DNA of 64,000 bases from positions 124,001 through 188,000 of the forward strand of contig NZ_RBDY01000011.1 of the NCBI RefSeq assembly GCF_003626575.1. Direction: 5' to 3'. Of the stretch, positions 46,001-55,830 are shown one piece after another (position 1 is the first letter of the stretch; every line of letters starts with the position of its first letter). Below the pieces are notes generated by a model. That model was not told where the DNA came from, made no database searches, and was given only the letters and a program-made list of their open reading frames with translations. The translations under genes were made by a program, and so were the position numbers. The DNA comes from Streptomyces radicis. Its GTDB lineage: Bacteria > Actinomycetota > Actinomycetes > Streptomycetales > Streptomycetaceae.

Positions 46001-47543
46001 TGCCGAGGCGGCAGCCGCCCGCCGCGCTCTCGGGCGCGGCCCCGCGCAGGGTGGCGTCGTCGGCCGCGAGGCGTTCGGCGAGCGCCCCCGGGTCCGCGGC
46101 GGTCAGCCGCAGCACGAGCTCGGGCTCGCGCACCGTCAACGGCGGTGCGAACGCGCGGGCCGACGGGGCGCGTTCGAGCACCACATGGGCGTTGATGCCG
46201 CCGAAGCCGAACGCGTTGACCGCGGCGCGGGGCGGCCTGTCGTCCCACGGCAGCGCGTGGGACGCCGGGCGGAACCTGGTGCGTTCGAGCGCGGCGCGCG
46301 GCTCGTCGCAGTGCAGCGTGGGCGGCAGCGTGCCGTGGTGCAGCGCCAGGGCCGCCTTGATGAGCCCGGCCGCGCCCGCCGCGGGCATGGCGTGCCCGAT
46401 CATCGACTTGACCGAGCCGATCACGGGCGCCCCGGGGCCGCCCTCTTCGGGTGGCCCGAACACCTCGGTGAGCGTGGCGAGTTCGGCGGCGTCACCGGCG
46501 GGCGTGCCGGTGCCGTGCGCCTCGAGCAGCCCCAACGCGTCGTCCGCGCGCGGGTCGAGCCCCGCGGTCCGCCACGCCCTGGCCACCGCCCGCGTCTGCC
46601 CGCCTGGGTCGGGCGAGACCAGGCTCCCGGCGCGGCCGTCGCCCGCCACCCCGGTGCCGCGGATGACGGCGTAGACGCGGTCGCCGTCGCGCTCGGCGTC
46701 GGCCAGCCGCTTGAGCACCACGATGCCGGTGCCCTCGCCGATCAGCACGCCGTCGGCGCCCGCGTGGAAGGGGCGGCTGCGCCCGCTCGGCGACAGCGCC
46801 CCGAGCCGCGCGAACACGCTCCACAGCGTGACGTCGTGCGCGTGGTGCACGCCCCCGGCCAGCATCGCGTCGCACTCGCCCGAGGCCAGGCGGGCGATGG
46901 CGTGCTCCACCGCGATGAGCGACGAGGCGCACGCGGCGTCGAGCGTGTAGGCGGGGCCGCGCAGATCGAGGCGGTTGGCCAGCCGGGACGCGGCCAGGTT
47001 GGGCACCAGGCCGATCGCCGCCTCGGGCCGCTCGGGCCCGAGCCGTTCGCCGAACGCCTCGCGCACCCGGGCCAGTTGGTCGCCCGTCAGCTCGGGAAGC
47101 ACCTCGCCGAGCGTGCGGGTGAGCTGGTGGGCCGAACGCAGCCGCTGGTCCAGGCGGGCGAGCGCGGGCGTGAGATAGCCGCCGCGCCCCAGGACCACCC
47201 CGACCCGGTCGCGGTCGGGCAGCCGCCCCTGGCCACCGGCGTCGTCGATGGCGTCGGCGGCCACCGAGAGCGCGATCAGCTGGTCGGGCTCGGTCCCCGC
47301 CACCGAGGCGGGCATGATCCCGAACCGCGCGGCGTCGATCTCCGCGAGCCCGTCCACGAAGCCGCCCCTGCGGCAGTAGACGGGGTCGGGGAAGAACTCC
47401 TCGTCCCAACGCCCCTTCGGCACCTCGGAGATGGCGTCCACTCCGGCCACCAGGTTGTCCCAGTACGCCGCCAGGTTCCGCGCCCCCGGCAGCAGCACCG
47501 CCATCCCGGTGATGGCGACCGGCACGCTCGTGGGCGGTGCCAT
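43080..47543 (-). CDS. PUFA-synthase-like protein KS-AT-DH-PPTase
   Basis: This 1487-residue iterative-type synthase has a KS from residue ~7 (active-site Cys ~204 in DAACASS; AHGTGT present). An AT-like domain from ~556 has GHSVGE and the unusual SGFH in place of the usual AFH/ASH. A double-hotdog dehydratase from ~988 has LLDHCFF and DNVGQ. A C-terminal phosphopantetheinyl transferase is recognisable by GIDVEEV (~1366) and WAAKEAVAK (~1414). It has no KR, ER or ACP of its own, so it must work with the protein encoded 2 bp upstream, which supplies those. The pair resembles the split PUFA-like PKS genes known in Streptomyces genomes (I recall S. coelicolor SCO0126/SCO0127 as similar). ATG start at 47543. 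Confidence 0.92.
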   Translation of the reverse strand: MAPPTSVPVAITGMAVLLPGARNLAAYWDNLVAGVDAISEVPKGRWDEEFFPDPVYCRRGGFVDGLAEIDAARFGIMPASVAGTEPDQLIALSVAADAIDDAGGQGRLPDRDRVGVVLGRGGYLTPALARLDQRLRSAHQLTRTLGEVLPELTGDQLARVREAFGERLGPERPEAAIGLVPNLAASRLANRLDLRGPAYTLDAACASSLIAVEHAIARLASGECDAMLAGGVHHAHDVTLWSVFARLGALSPSGRSRPFHAGADGVLIGEGTGIVVLKRLADAERDGDRVYAVIRGTGVAGDGRAGSLVSPDPGGQTRAVARAWRTAGLDPRADDALGLLEAHGTGTPAGDAAELATLTEVFGPPEEGGPGAPVIGSVKSMIGHAMPAAGAAGLIKAALALHHGTLPPTLHCDEPRAALERTRFRPASHALPWDDRPPRAAVNAFGFGGINAHVVLERAPSARAFAPPLTVREPELVLRLTAADPGALAERLAADDATLRGAAPESAAGGCRLGIVDPTAKRLALARRAVAKGAAWRGRNDVWFSPAPLLAEGGHRGGVAFLFPGLEAEFAPGALDDVAARFSLPAPGASAVANPEDLVTHGKGVLAVARLLDAALRRMGVAPDGVAGHSVGEWAAMRAGGMYPPEEADAILASFGPGSLRVPGVVFATVGASAERVTATLAERGGDDVVLSHENSPRQSMICGPRAAVDELVALFRSRRVLCQVLPFQSGFHTPMLAPYLGQLTEGAGRLPLRTPEVPVWSGTTARPFPAEPEGVRALFVRHLLEPVRFGPLIEAMYAAGFRVLVQAGVGHLGSLVDDTLQGRDHLTVAAHSPHHPGLAQLRRVATALWAEGAALDPDTLRPTAAPARRGPMVALDLGAPLVSLGEPAREELRAGVRAALGAGDTLVAPAGGATSGLDALAAAHPVAAELRAALAETATTAAAVLTARATGRAAPRTPRPRRGEEPPRPAPDATVRLRVSTEAMPYLLDHCFFPQRAGWPDAEDLRPVVPATTIVRHLMDAAEWRAPGRLAVAVHDVRLEQWVDALPPVDVAITGTERGPDHIALAFGRHARATVEVADAFPARPPAPWPVDAPAERPCAHTAVELYRDRWMFHGPAFRGMAELTAIGERHVRGVLTVPPAPGALLDNVGQLLGYWIMVSLAERVVVFPVSMREIRFFGPQPPTGARVGCHIRVVSVSDAAVEAEAQLTVDGAVWAEIGGWRDHRFAAPDARRTSGYPERRALSDERPGGWSLLIDRWPDLASRDLVIRAQLGSAERRAYDERPPRGRRQWLLGRIAAKDAVRRWLWERGEGPVFPAEIRVRNDASGRPWAEGVHGRELPPLDLSLAHRGRVAVAIVADRGRGVGIDVEEVVDRPDGTVAIALGPRERDLLAERCAATGEPMALWFTRFWAAKEAVAKARGTGLRGRPRDFAVVAAGPATLRVAVGDHEHRVAHAPLTEGSNTYVVAWTTPDPERLTMNDDEENGT

Positions 47544-47545
47544 CG

Positions 47546-50500
47546 TCACCAGCCCGACGCGGTCAGGACGACGGAGCCACCGGCCGGGACATCGCCCCAG
47601 GCCAGCTCGCGCAGCAGCGCCTGAGCGCCCTCGTGCGGGGCGATCAGCTCGATGCCGCGCCTGGCGTAGTCGCGCCCCAACTCGGGGGTGACCATGCCGG
47701 GATGGGCGCCCGCCGGGGCCCAAGGGCCCCAGTGCACGGTCAGCGCGCGCCGTTCCGTGCGCGCCGCCCACTCCGCGCCGACGCCCTCCAACGCGTCGTT
47801 GGCCGCGGCGTAGTCGCACTGGCCTCGGTTGCCGAGCACGGCCGAGATGCTGCCGAAGAGCACCGCGAACGAAGGCCCTTCGAAGCCCGCGCCGACCGCG
47901 TCGAGCAGCGTCCGCGCGCCGTCCACCTTGGTGCCGAACACCCGGCGGAACGCGCCCTCTTCCTTCTCCGCGATCAGCCGGTCCTCGATCACCCCCGCGG
48001 CGTAGACCACGCCGTCGACGCGGTCGAACCGTGCCCTTATGTCCTTGACCGCCTGCGTGACCGACTCGTGGTCGCGCATGTCGACGGCCTGGTAGTGGGC
48101 CGGGCTGCCGAGTCGCCGCAGCTCGGCCAGCGTTCCCTCGATCTCCCGCTGGGCGAGGATCAGCCCCGCACGCCGGTCGATCTCGGCGGGGGAGAGCCCG
48201 CCGCGCGCCGCGAGCGCCGCGCGCAGCGCCGCCCGGTCGCCCGAGCCCGCGGTGTCGGCGTCCTCGGGCCCGTTGAACGGCCGTGTCCTGCCGAGCAGTT
48301 CGATGCGGCAGCCGCACGCGGCGGCCAGCGCGGTGGCGATGTGCGCGGCGATGCCGCGGGCCCCACCGGCCAGGACCACCACCGACTCACGGTCGAGGCC
48401 CAGGGCCGCGGCCTCCGCCGCCCCCTCCCCCGCGGGGCCCGCGCCCCGCCCCGCCGAGGCGCCGAGCCCCGCCTCGGCCAGCTCGAAGCCGGTCCGCGCC
48501 GCGCCGGAGCGCAGCACGACGGGCGAACGGTCGGGCGCGGTCAGCTCGTCGAGCAACGCCTCGGCCGCGGCGGCCGGTTGGGCGGGATCGAGGGCCACGA
48601 CCCGGGCCAGCGTGCCCGGGTACTCCCGCGCCACGGTGCGGAACAGGCCGTGCAGCCCGCCGGCCCTGGCGTCGGCGGGCCGCGCGCACAGCAGCCAGCG
48701 CGGCGAGCGCGCCAGCGCGGCCTTGAGCGTGCCGAACGACTCGGGCAGCGCCGTCGCCTCGCCGCGGTCGGTGAGCGGGCCGAGCAGGACCACGCCGTCG
48801 ACGGGCCCGTCCGCGTCGGCCAGGGCGTGGGCGGCGCCATGCCGGGTGACCCGCGCCCCGTGCCGTTCGAGCCCCGCGGCCAGGGCGTCGGCCACCGCGT
48901 CGCCGCCGAGCAGCGCGAACCGCTTCCCGGCGATCGCGCCACCTGAGCCACCGGCCTGGCCCGACTCGGCGGCCGTGAGCGGTACTTCGCGCAGCACCAG
49001 GCGCCGGGGCGCCACCCCGGCCAGGCCCTCGGCCCCGTCGACGGCGGCGGCGGGCTCGCCAGGGCCGCTCGTGCGCTGGGCGGGGATGTGCGCCTCGCCG
49101 GGTGCGGCGGACGTCGGCTCGCCGGGACCGGTCAGCTTGGCGGAGAGCCAGTCGGCGATGGACGCCACGGTGCGGGACCTGGACAGCTCCTCGAGCTCCG
49201 CCTCGGCGACGTCGGACGTGGCGGCGGAGCCGCCGAGCGCCGTCACCAACTCCCCGGCGATCTCGGTGCGTTTGATGGAGTCGATGCTGAGGTCGGCCTC
49301 CAGGTCCAGGTCGGGGTCGAGCATGTCGACGGGGTAGCCGGTGCGTTCGCTGATGACGCGCAGCACGGTGCCCGTGACATCGGGGGCGGTCGCCGCCGCG
49401 GCGTCCGCGTCGGGGCCCACGGGCCCGGCGCCTTCCGTTCCACCGGCGGCCGGTATCGAGGCGTGCGCCGCGGCGCGCACCCCGGCGTCGGCCACGGCGG
49501 CGGGCGGCTCGGCGAGCCCGGGCAGCGCGGGCAGCTCGGGGAGCCGCGCCGGGGCGGCGGGCGCCGCCGGGGCGGGCGCGCCGCCCAGGTAGGTGAGGAG
49601 CACATCCCGCTGAGCGGCGACCAACTCCCGTGTGGTGCGGAGGTATTCGACCAGGAGGGCGTCCGGGTCCGGCTGGGGCATCGCGTTGTTCTCCAGGGGG
49701 GTGAGCGGGACTCGTCGGGCCGGGTGCAGGCCGCCGGGCAGCGGATCGCCCGCGGCGGTGCGGACGAGGTGGCCGTCGACGGTCCAACCGGCGGGGCGTG
49801 CGGGGGAGGGGGCGGCGGGCCTGCCGTGGTGGAGCCAGGCGGTGCGCACGGGCACGCCCGCGACGGCGAGGCGGGCGAGCGCGTCGAGGAAGCCGCGCAG
49901 CCCGGCCCCGGGCCGTGGCTCGCACGCGACGGCGTGGTGGGGGCGGTCGCCGAGGATCTTCCCGACGAGGCCGGTGAGCGCCGCCCCAGGTCCTGCCTCG
50001 ACGAACACCCGGGCGCCCGCGGCGTACATGGCCTCGATCTGCGCCACGAAGCGGACCTCGGCGCCGAGTTGGGCGGCGAGCTCGGCGCGGATCGCATCGG
50101 GGCCCGCGGGGTAGGGGGCGGCGGTGCGGTTGGCCCAGACGGGGAACTCCGGTGCGCGCAGCGGGTGGTGGGCCAGCGCGGCGGCGAAGCGCTCGCCCGC
50201 CCCCGCGAGCAGCGGGCTGTGGAACGCGCAGGCCACCGGGAGCCGCTTGGGCCGGTGCCCCGCGTCGGTGAGCAGCCGCACGGCCTCGTCGATCGCGTCG
50301 GTGGCCCCGGAAATCACCGTCTGGGTGGGTGAGTTGTGGTTGGCGGCGGTGACGCGCCCGTCCAGCCCGCCCAGGCGCAGCACCTCGTCGACGGTCCCCG
50401 CGTCGGCGGGCACCGCGGCCATGGTGCCGGGGTCGTCGCCGATGGAGGCCAGGATCGCCTCGGCCCGGTCGGCGCTGAGCGCGAGGAGCGCGTCGGGCGT

Positions 50501-53500
50501 CAGGGCCCCGGCGGCGCAGAGCGCGGCGAGCTCGCCGTAGGAGTGGCCGCCCGCCATCGCGGGGCGCACCCCGGCGCGGGTGAGCAGGTCGTGGGCGGCC
50601 AGGGCGGTGAGCCCGAGCGCGGGCTGGGCGACGCGCGTGTCGGTGACCGCGGCCCGCCGCCGTTCACGGGTCGCGTCGTCGAACGACGCGGGCGGGAAGA
50701 CGGCGTCCACGGGGGCGGCGCCCAGCTCGAGATAGCGGTGCAGCTCGGGGAAGGCGGTGAACAACTCGGCGAACATCCCGGGGCGTTGGCTGCCCTGCCC
50801 GGGGAAGAGGAACGCCACATCGGCCGGGTCGCCTTCCCCCTCCCCTTCCCGCGCGGCCACGAACACGCCCGCGGCCGGGTCGTTCTCCCCGGCGATCGCC
50901 CGGCGCAGCAGGCCCGGCAGGTCGTCCAGGCTCTCGGCGACCACCGCGACGGCGACCCGCCCCGGCCTGGCGTCGGCCTCGACGGCCGCCGAACGGGCCA
51001 GCTCACGCAGGGGAGTTGGCGCCGACCCCGTGCTCTCCAAGGAGCGCAGCAGCTCCTCGGCCGCCCGCGCCGTGCGGAAGGTGAGGAGCTCGGCGGGCCA
51101 CACGGCGCGGCTCGTGGTCGGCGGGGGCCCGGCCGGATGGGCGGTGAGGACGGCGTGGAAGTTGGTGCCGCCGAAGCCGAACGCGCTGACCCCGGCGACC
51201 CGTTCCGCCGCGGGCGTCGCCCAGGGGCGGGGCCCCGTGTGGAAGGCGAAGGGGCTGGTCTCCTGGTCCCAGGCGGGGTTGGGGCTGACCAGGTTGCCGG
51301 TGGGCGGCAGGATCCCGGTGTGCAGGGCGAGCGCGGTCTTGATGAGCCCGGCGAGCCCCGCGGCGCACTTGGTGTGCCCGATCTGGGACTTGACCGAGCC
51401 GAGCGCGCACCCGCCGGGCCTGGCCCCCGCGTCGGTCAACATCTCGGTGAGCACGGTCAGTTCGGTGCGGTCCCCGACGACGGTGCCGGTGCCGTGCGCC
51501 TCGATCAGCTGCACCTCGGCGGGCGCGATCCCGGCCTGGTGGTAGGCGCGTTCGAGGGCGGCGCGCTGGCCCTCGGCGCGCGGCGCGGTGAGTCCGAGGT
51601 GGCGCCCGTCGCTCGCGGCCCCGACGCCCTGGACGACGGCGTAGACGCGGTCGCCGTCGCGCCGCGCGTCGGCGAGCCGCTTGAGGACCACGCACGCGAC
51701 GCCCTCGCCCAGCGCGATCCCGTCGGCGCCCGCGTCGAACGTGCGGGAGCGGCCCGTCGGGGACAGGGCGTGCACGGAGGAGAAGAGGACGTAGTCGTGG
51801 ATGCCGTTGTGCAGGTCGGCGCCGCCGCACAGCGCCACGTCGGCCGCGCCCGTGGCCAGGTCCTTGCACGCGGCGTCGAGGGCGGCGAGCGACGAGGCGC
51901 AGGCGGCGTCCACGGTGTAGTTGGCGCCCCCGAGGTCGAGGCGGTTGGCGATGCGGCCCGCGATGACGTTGGCCAGCATCCCGGGGAACGAGTCCTCGGT
52001 GAGCGTGGGCAGTTGGTCGCCCAGGGCGTCGGGGAGCGGCCCGGTGAAGCCGGGCAGGACGGTCCGCAGGGTCAGGGCCGTGGACAGGTCGCTCCCGGCC
52101 TCGGCGCCGAAGATGACGGATGTGCGGGCGCGGGGGAAGGGCCGCCGGTCGTAGCCCGCGTCGGCGAGCGCCCGCCTGGTGGCCTCCAACGCCAGCAGCT
52201 GGACGGGCTCGATGCCCGCGAGCGAGGCCGGGGGGATGCCGTAGGCCAGCGGGTCGAACGGGATCCGCGGCAGGAACCCTCCCCACTTGGAGACCGTGGT
52301 CGCCCCCTCGCCGCCCTCGGGCGCGTAGTACAGCTCGGGGTCCCAGCGTTCGGCCGGGACCTCGGAGACCGCGTCGACGCCGTCGAGCACGTTCGCCCAG
52401 AACTCGTCGAGGTCGCGCGCGCCTGGGAACATGCCCGCCATGCCCACGATGGCGATCTCGAGCGGCGCGGGGTCGGGCAGGTCGGCGGCGTGCGGGCGCC
52501 CGCGCAGCGTGACGGCGCGCCCGGCGAGGAAGTCGGCCGCCGCGGGCCCCACGGCGTGGTGCAGCTCGGCGACCGTGGTGGTGGCCGAGCGCAGCACCGC
52601 GACGTCCCCGGCCATGAACATCCCGGCCGCGCGCTGCCGTTGGTCGTCCACCGCGACCAGGTCTTCGCCGACGCGCTCGACGCCCTTGCTCGCGATGCGC
52701 AGCCGCCCGAGGTTCAGCTGTTCGAGCCGCTCCCACGCCTCACGCTCGGGCACGTCGCCCGCGCGCAGCTCCGCCTCGGCGGCCCTGAACTCCGCGGTGA
52801 ACGGGCTCTCGACACACCGCGTGGCATGCCCGGGCGCCGTGACGAGCAGCTCCGTCGCCCGGGCCGCCACCACGCGCCGCTGGAACTCGGGGCCGATCGC
52901 CCCGTGCGCCACCGCCTCAGCGGTGAAGAGGTAGGCGGTGCCCATCAGCACGCCCACCGCCACCCCGCGCCGGGTCAGCGGGGCGGCCATCGCGGCCACC
53001 ATCGCCGCGGAGCGCGCGTCGTGGACGCCGCCCGCGAACAGCACCTGGAGCCCTTCGGCCGCCGCGCCCTCTTCGGCGAGGAACGCCTCCAGCACACTCA
53101 ACTGCGCCTGCCACAGCGGAAAGCTGGCGCGCGGGCCCACATGGCCGCCGCACTCCGCGCCCTCGAAGACGAAACGCCGCGACCCCGCGGCGAGGAACTG
53201 CCGCAGCAGCCCGGGCGAGGGAACGTGCAGGAACGTCGCGATCCCCGCCTCCTCGAGGGCCTTCGCCTGCGAAGGGCGGCCCCCGGCGATGACCGCGTGC
53301 GTGGGCCGTTCGGCGAGCACGGCCGCCAACTGGGCGGCGCGCACGCTCTCCTGGGCGAACCCGAGCAGGCCCACGCCCCATGGCGCGTCGCCCACCGCCG
53401 CGCGCGTGCTCGCCAGCAGCGCCGCCGTCCGCGCCCCGTCGGCCAGCGCGAGCGCGAGCACCGGAAGGCCACCGGCCGCCGCGACCGAGGCGGCGAACCC

Positions 53501-54460
53501 GGGTTGGTCGCTCACCCGGGTCATCGGTCCCTGGACGACGGGGAGTCGGGTGCCCAGCGCCAGGGCCGCGGGCGATCCTGGGCGCAGCGCCTCGCCCGCC
53601 GCGTCGTCGTGGAACGCCTCGGCGATCGCCGCGCGCACCGCGCCCACGGCCTCGGCCACGGTGCCGTGGCGCTCGGCGAACTCGGCGGCGAGAAAGCCGT
53701 CCTGGCCCACCGGAAGCAGCTGCCGCCGCGGATCGTCCACGCCGAGCCGCCCGACGATGTCCGCGTCCGCGTCCTCGTCCGCGCCGTCGAGCGATGGCGC
53801 GTCGGGCCCGCGCCGCCGCAGCACCCGGTGGCCGCCGACGACCACGGTCTCGGTGCCGTCCATGCGCCGCAGCGGGGCGGCCGCGCCTTCGGGCAGCGCG
53901 CTCTCCTCCAGCAGCGCCAACTGCGCGTCGAGCACCACCCCGGCCGCGCCCCCCGCGACGGCCGCCGCCGCGGTGTGCTCGCCGATGCCGCCGCACGCCC
54001 ACACGGGAAGCCCGGGGCCCTCGTCGCCGAGCAGCCGCTGGAGCAGCACGAACGTGCTCAACGCGCCCACCCGGCCGCCGCATTCGTGCCCGCGGGCGAT
54101 CAGCCCATGCGCCCCCGCGGCCCTCGCCTCGTGCGCCTCGTCGAGGTCGGTCACCTCGCGCAGCACGCGGCACGACGCGGGCGCGTCGGTCCATGGCACG
54201 CCCGCGCCGAGCACCACGGTGGAGACCCCCGCCACGTCGTCGCGCCCCATGGCGCACTCCGCCCCCACCCGCACCCCGAAGGATCCCGGCGCCCAGCGCC
54301 GCAGCCGCGCCAGCGCCTCGCGCGCCGCCGCGTCCCCCCGCCCGAGATCCAGGATGCCGAGCCCCCCGGCCCGGGAGACGGCCGCCGCGAGGCGCGCGTC
54401 GGGAACGCCGAATGGCGTGATGCCGATGACAATGTCGGGATTCTGCGAGACGGGGGTCAC
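47546..54460 (-). CDS. PUFA-synthase-like fusion: NMO-NMO-KS-AT-ACP-KR
   Basis: This 2304-residue protein begins at GTG preceded by CGGAG; a more upstream ATG (54547) lies in promoter-like DNA. Residues ~5-245 and ~295-600 are two nitronate-monooxygenase/2-nitropropane-dioxygenase-like TIM-barrel domains, with ECGGRVG and ECGGHVG motifs. This fold is used by PfaD-type enoyl reductases. Then come a KS (~663-1100, DAACASS, AHGTGT), an AT (~1210-1530, GHSYGE and AFHS: malonyl-type), one ACP with the PUFA-type motif LSIDSIKR (~1727), and a KR (~2025 onward, [15 protein letters not shown]). Typical PUFA synthases have several tandem ACPs and a separate PfaD; here there is one ACP and the reductase is fused at the N-terminus. 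With the next gene it should build a reduced or unsaturated acyl chain iteratively. Confidence 0.93.
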   Translation of the reverse strand: MTPVSQNPDIVIGITPFGVPDARLAAAVSRAGGLGILDLGRGDAAAREALARLRRWAPGSFGVRVGAECAMGRDDVAGVSTVVLGAGVPWTDAPASCRVLREVTDLDEAHEARAAGAHGLIARGHECGGRVGALSTFVLLQRLLGDEGPGLPVWACGGIGEHTAAAAVAGGAAGVVLDAQLALLEESALPEGAAAPLRRMDGTETVVVGGHRVLRRRGPDAPSLDGADEDADADIVGRLGVDDPRRQLLPVGQDGFLAAEFAERHGTVAEAVGAVRAAIAEAFHDDAAGEALRPGSPAALALGTRLPVVQGPMTRVSDQPGFAASVAAAGGLPVLALALADGARTAALLASTRAAVGDAPWGVGLLGFAQESVRAAQLAAVLAERPTHAVIAGGRPSQAKALEEAGIATFLHVPSPGLLRQFLAAGSRRFVFEGAECGGHVGPRASFPLWQAQLSVLEAFLAEEGAAAEGLQVLFAGGVHDARSAAMVAAMAAPLTRRGVAVGVLMGTAYLFTAEAVAHGAIGPEFQRRVVAARATELLVTAPGHATRCVESPFTAEFRAAEAELRAGDVPEREAWERLEQLNLGRLRIASKGVERVGEDLVAVDDQRQRAAGMFMAGDVAVLRSATTTVAELHHAVGPAAADFLAGRAVTLRGRPHAADLPDPAPLEIAIVGMAGMFPGARDLDEFWANVLDGVDAVSEVPAERWDPELYYAPEGGEGATTVSKWGGFLPRIPFDPLAYGIPPASLAGIEPVQLLALEATRRALADAGYDRRPFPRARTSVIFGAEAGSDLSTALTLRTVLPGFTGPLPDALGDQLPTLTEDSFPGMLANVIAGRIANRLDLGGANYTVDAACASSLAALDAACKDLATGAADVALCGGADLHNGIHDYVLFSSVHALSPTGRSRTFDAGADGIALGEGVACVVLKRLADARRDGDRVYAVVQGVGAASDGRHLGLTAPRAEGQRAALERAYHQAGIAPAEVQLIEAHGTGTVVGDRTELTVLTEMLTDAGARPGGCALGSVKSQIGHTKCAAGLAGLIKTALALHTGILPPTGNLVSPNPAWDQETSPFAFHTGPRPWATPAAERVAGVSAFGFGGTNFHAVLTAHPAGPPPTTSRAVWPAELLTFRTARAAEELLRSLESTGSAPTPLRELARSAAVEADARPGRVAVAVVAESLDDLPGLLRRAIAGENDPAAGVFVAAREGEGEGDPADVAFLFPGQGSQRPGMFAELFTAFPELHRYLELGAAPVDAVFPPASFDDATRERRRAAVTDTRVAQPALGLTALAAHDLLTRAGVRPAMAGGHSYGELAALCAAGALTPDALLALSADRAEAILASIGDDPGTMAAVPADAGTVDEVLRLGGLDGRVTAANHNSPTQTVISGATDAIDEAVRLLTDAGHRPKRLPVACAFHSPLLAGAGERFAAALAHHPLRAPEFPVWANRTAAPYPAGPDAIRAELAAQLGAEVRFVAQIEAMYAAGARVFVEAGPGAALTGLVGKILGDRPHHAVACEPRPGAGLRGFLDALARLAVAGVPVRTAWLHHGRPAAPSPARPAGWTVDGHLVRTAAGDPLPGGLHPARRVPLTPLENNAMPQPDPDALLVEYLRTTRELVAAQRDVLLTYLGGAPAPAAPAAPARLPELPALPGLAEPPAAVADAGVRAAAHASIPAAGGTEGAGPVGPDADAAAATAPDVTGTVLRVISERTGYPVDMLDPDLDLEADLSIDSIKRTEIAGELVTALGGSAATSDVAEAELEELSRSRTVASIADWLSAKLTGPGEPTSAAPGEAHIPAQRTSGPGEPAAAVDGAEGLAGVAPRRLVLREVPLTAAESGQAGGSGGAIAGKRFALLGGDAVADALAAGLERHGARVTRHGAAHALADADGPVDGVVLLGPLTDRGEATALPESFGTLKAALARSPRWLLCARPADARAGGLHGLFRTVAREYPGTLARVVALDPAQPAAAAEALLDELTAPDRSPVVLRSGAARTGFELAEAGLGASAGRGAGPAGEGAAEAAALGLDRESVVVLAGGARGIAAHIATALAAACGCRIELLGRTRPFNGPEDADTAGSGDRAALRAALAARGGLSPAEIDRRAGLILAQREIEGTLAELRRLGSPAHYQAVDMRDHESVTQAVKDIRARFDRVDGVVYAAGVIEDRLIAEKEEGAFRRVFGTKVDGARTLLDAVGAGFEGPSFAVLFGSISAVLGNRGQCDYAAANDALEGVGAEWAARTERRALTVHWGPWAPAGAHPGMVTPELGRDYARRGIELIAPHEGAQALLRELAWGDVPAGGSVVLTASGW

Positions 54461-55017
54461 GACACTCCGAGTCAATGTCTGCGCTGCGTCACAGCGTGGG
54501 GGATGCGGACCTGCGCGAAAGTACGTGCCACTAATGCGACGGGTCAAATTATCAAAGCGCTCAAATTCTCGTCACACATGTGATCGGGCGGTGAGGGCTG
54601 AGTTGTGGCCGACCATATGACCCACAAGGGGTGACGGCCGTGTATGCCCATGTCGTGACGGGTGCGACCTTCGTGATTCATGGCGATGGGTGGTCGCCGA
54701 ACTTCTTCCGCACGCCCTATGGATGCCCGGCATGGGTGTGGGTGAACCGCTCGGGGGAGACGGCAATCCGAGAAGTGGACCTGAGGTCATGCGCCCGTAA
54801 TGGTCGTGATACATACGCGTCATTCCGAATCTCGTTCGAATTTCGCTCGCGGCCTTCACGTTTTTTGGTGGCGCTCCGGTTCGCGGGCTTGGCCGATCGC
54901 GTTCGGGCCGTGCCCCGTGCACCGTGGCGCGCCCCGATGTGGCGCGCATCACATCACCGGATCGGCTGAGCGGGACGCGCAGCGCCGCCCGGACCGCGGC
55001 GCCCAGGACCTCGGCGC
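54461..55017. other. 557-bp non-coding stretch, likely regulatory region
   Basis: It separates the PUFA-like operon from the FhuF-like gene. GC content is visibly lower than in neighbouring genes, with runs such as CAAATTATC and GTTTTTTGG. Open frames cross it on both strands, but codon use is unlike the neighbouring genes and I recognise no protein family. A CACATGTG palindrome lies at 54575-54582. I see no convincing terminator for the FhuF-like gene (ending at 55018). Confidence 0.6.
54518..54547 (-). promoter_or_regulatory. Candidate promoter of the PUFA-like/glycosyltransferase operon
   Basis: On the minus strand TTGACC is followed after 18 bp by TACTTT, about 60 bp upstream of the GTG at 54460. 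It sits in locally AT-richer DNA. Three TCAAA-type elements (54544, 54552, 54561 on the plus strand, 8-9 bp apart) overlap or precede the -35. Assigned by motif only. Confidence 0.4.
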
Positions 55018-55764
55018 TCAGGACCGCGCGAGCACACAGTCCCCGCACACCGGGCCCCGGCGATCCGGCGCCGCACGGTAGATGAGGCAGCAACTCCGCC
55101 GCAGGAAGCGCCCGTCCGCACCCACCTCGGCCATGCCGCGCAGCGGGGTCACGGGCAGCAGCGCGCCGAGCGCGGCCCCGGCCTCGCCCGCCGCCCCGGG
55201 ACGGGCCCTGGCCAGCTGGGCGGCGGCGCCGTGCACGGCGGAGGCCACATTGCCCCACAGGATCCGCGGCGAGAGCGACAACGTTCCGAAGGCGGCCGTC
55301 AGTTCGCCCACCGGGCCCCGGTCGAGACAGGCGCGCAGCAGCTCGGCGGGCCCTCTCCCCGCGGCGGCCCCGCCGTGCTCGACGGCGACCGAGAGCGGCA
55401 CGGGGCCGCCGAGCACGGGCCGCCACCACAGCGCCCCGAGCGACGCGGCGAACGGGGCGCGGCGCAGCACCGCGAGCGCCAACGCCGGGGAGACCAGCCG
55501 CGCCACGAGCCCCAGATGGGCCACGGAGGCGGCGACGCGCGGCTCGACGCGTTCGGGGGCGGCGCCGTGCGACGCGGCGAGCGAGGCCCGCACCTCAGCC
55601 ACCCGAGCACTCAACGCCCCGGGATCCTCGGTCAGTTCGGCGAGGGGCCGCCAAGGCGTGGCCGGAACGGCCCCCACCGGGTGGCGCTCCACGGCGAAGA
55701 AGGGGCCGAGCGCGGCCAGGACGTCCGGCGGCGCGGGCGGACCCGCGGTCGCGTCAGCGCACAT
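55018..55764 (-). CDS. FhuF-like iron-sulfur protein (putative ferric-siderophore reductase)
   Basis: This protein of about 248 residues ends in a Cys-rich segment (RRSCCLIYR and, after a short gap, CGDCVLA) typical of the [2Fe-2S]-binding C-terminus of FhuF-like ferric iron reductases. The rest is Ala/Leu-rich with no signal peptide or clear membrane segment. The family reduces siderophore-bound iron in the cytoplasm. It is transcribed divergently from the P450 gene with only 66 bp between starts. A GTG 15 bp further upstream (55779) is an alternative start. Whether it belongs to the biosynthetic locus is unclear. Confidence 0.8.
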   Translation of the reverse strand: MCADATAGPPAPPDVLAALGPFFAVERHPVGAVPATPWRPLAELTEDPGALSARVAEVRASLAASHGAAPERVEPRVAASVAHLGLVARLVSPALALAVLRRAPFAASLGALWWRPVLGGPVPLSVAVEHGGAAAGRGPAELLRACLDRGPVGELTAAFGTLSLSPRILWGNVASAVHGAAAQLARARPGAAGEAGAALGALLPVTPLRGMAEVGADGRFLRRSCCLIYRAAPDRRGPVCGDCVLARS

Positions 55765-55830
55765 CGCCCCATCATGCACGCCCCCCGCAGGCCAGGGCCG
55801 CGCGCTCGCGGCGCGCGGTACGGTCGCCGC

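Noticed and set aside
43080-54460. Enediyne core PKS
   Set aside because: Enediyne synthases carry KS-AT-ACP-KR-DH-PPTase in one protein with companion genes. Here the functions are split over two proteins with fused NMO domains, and no enediyne companion genes are visible.
54461-54547. Upstream ATG start (54547) for the NMO-NMO-KS fusion protein
   Set aside because: It would add 29 residues of non-domain sequence encoded in promoter-like DNA. The GTG at 54460 has a GGAG at proper spacing and the first domain starts right after it.
54800-54840. Gamma-butyrolactone receptor (ARE-like) box near ACATACGCG
   Set aside because: The matching second half-site of a palindrome is missing and no receptor gene is nearby.
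54631-54969. Plus-strand open frame in the gap upstream of the PUFA-like operon
   Set aside because: No recognisable family, codon use unlike neighbouring genes, no good ribosome binding site; the region reads as regulatory DNA.
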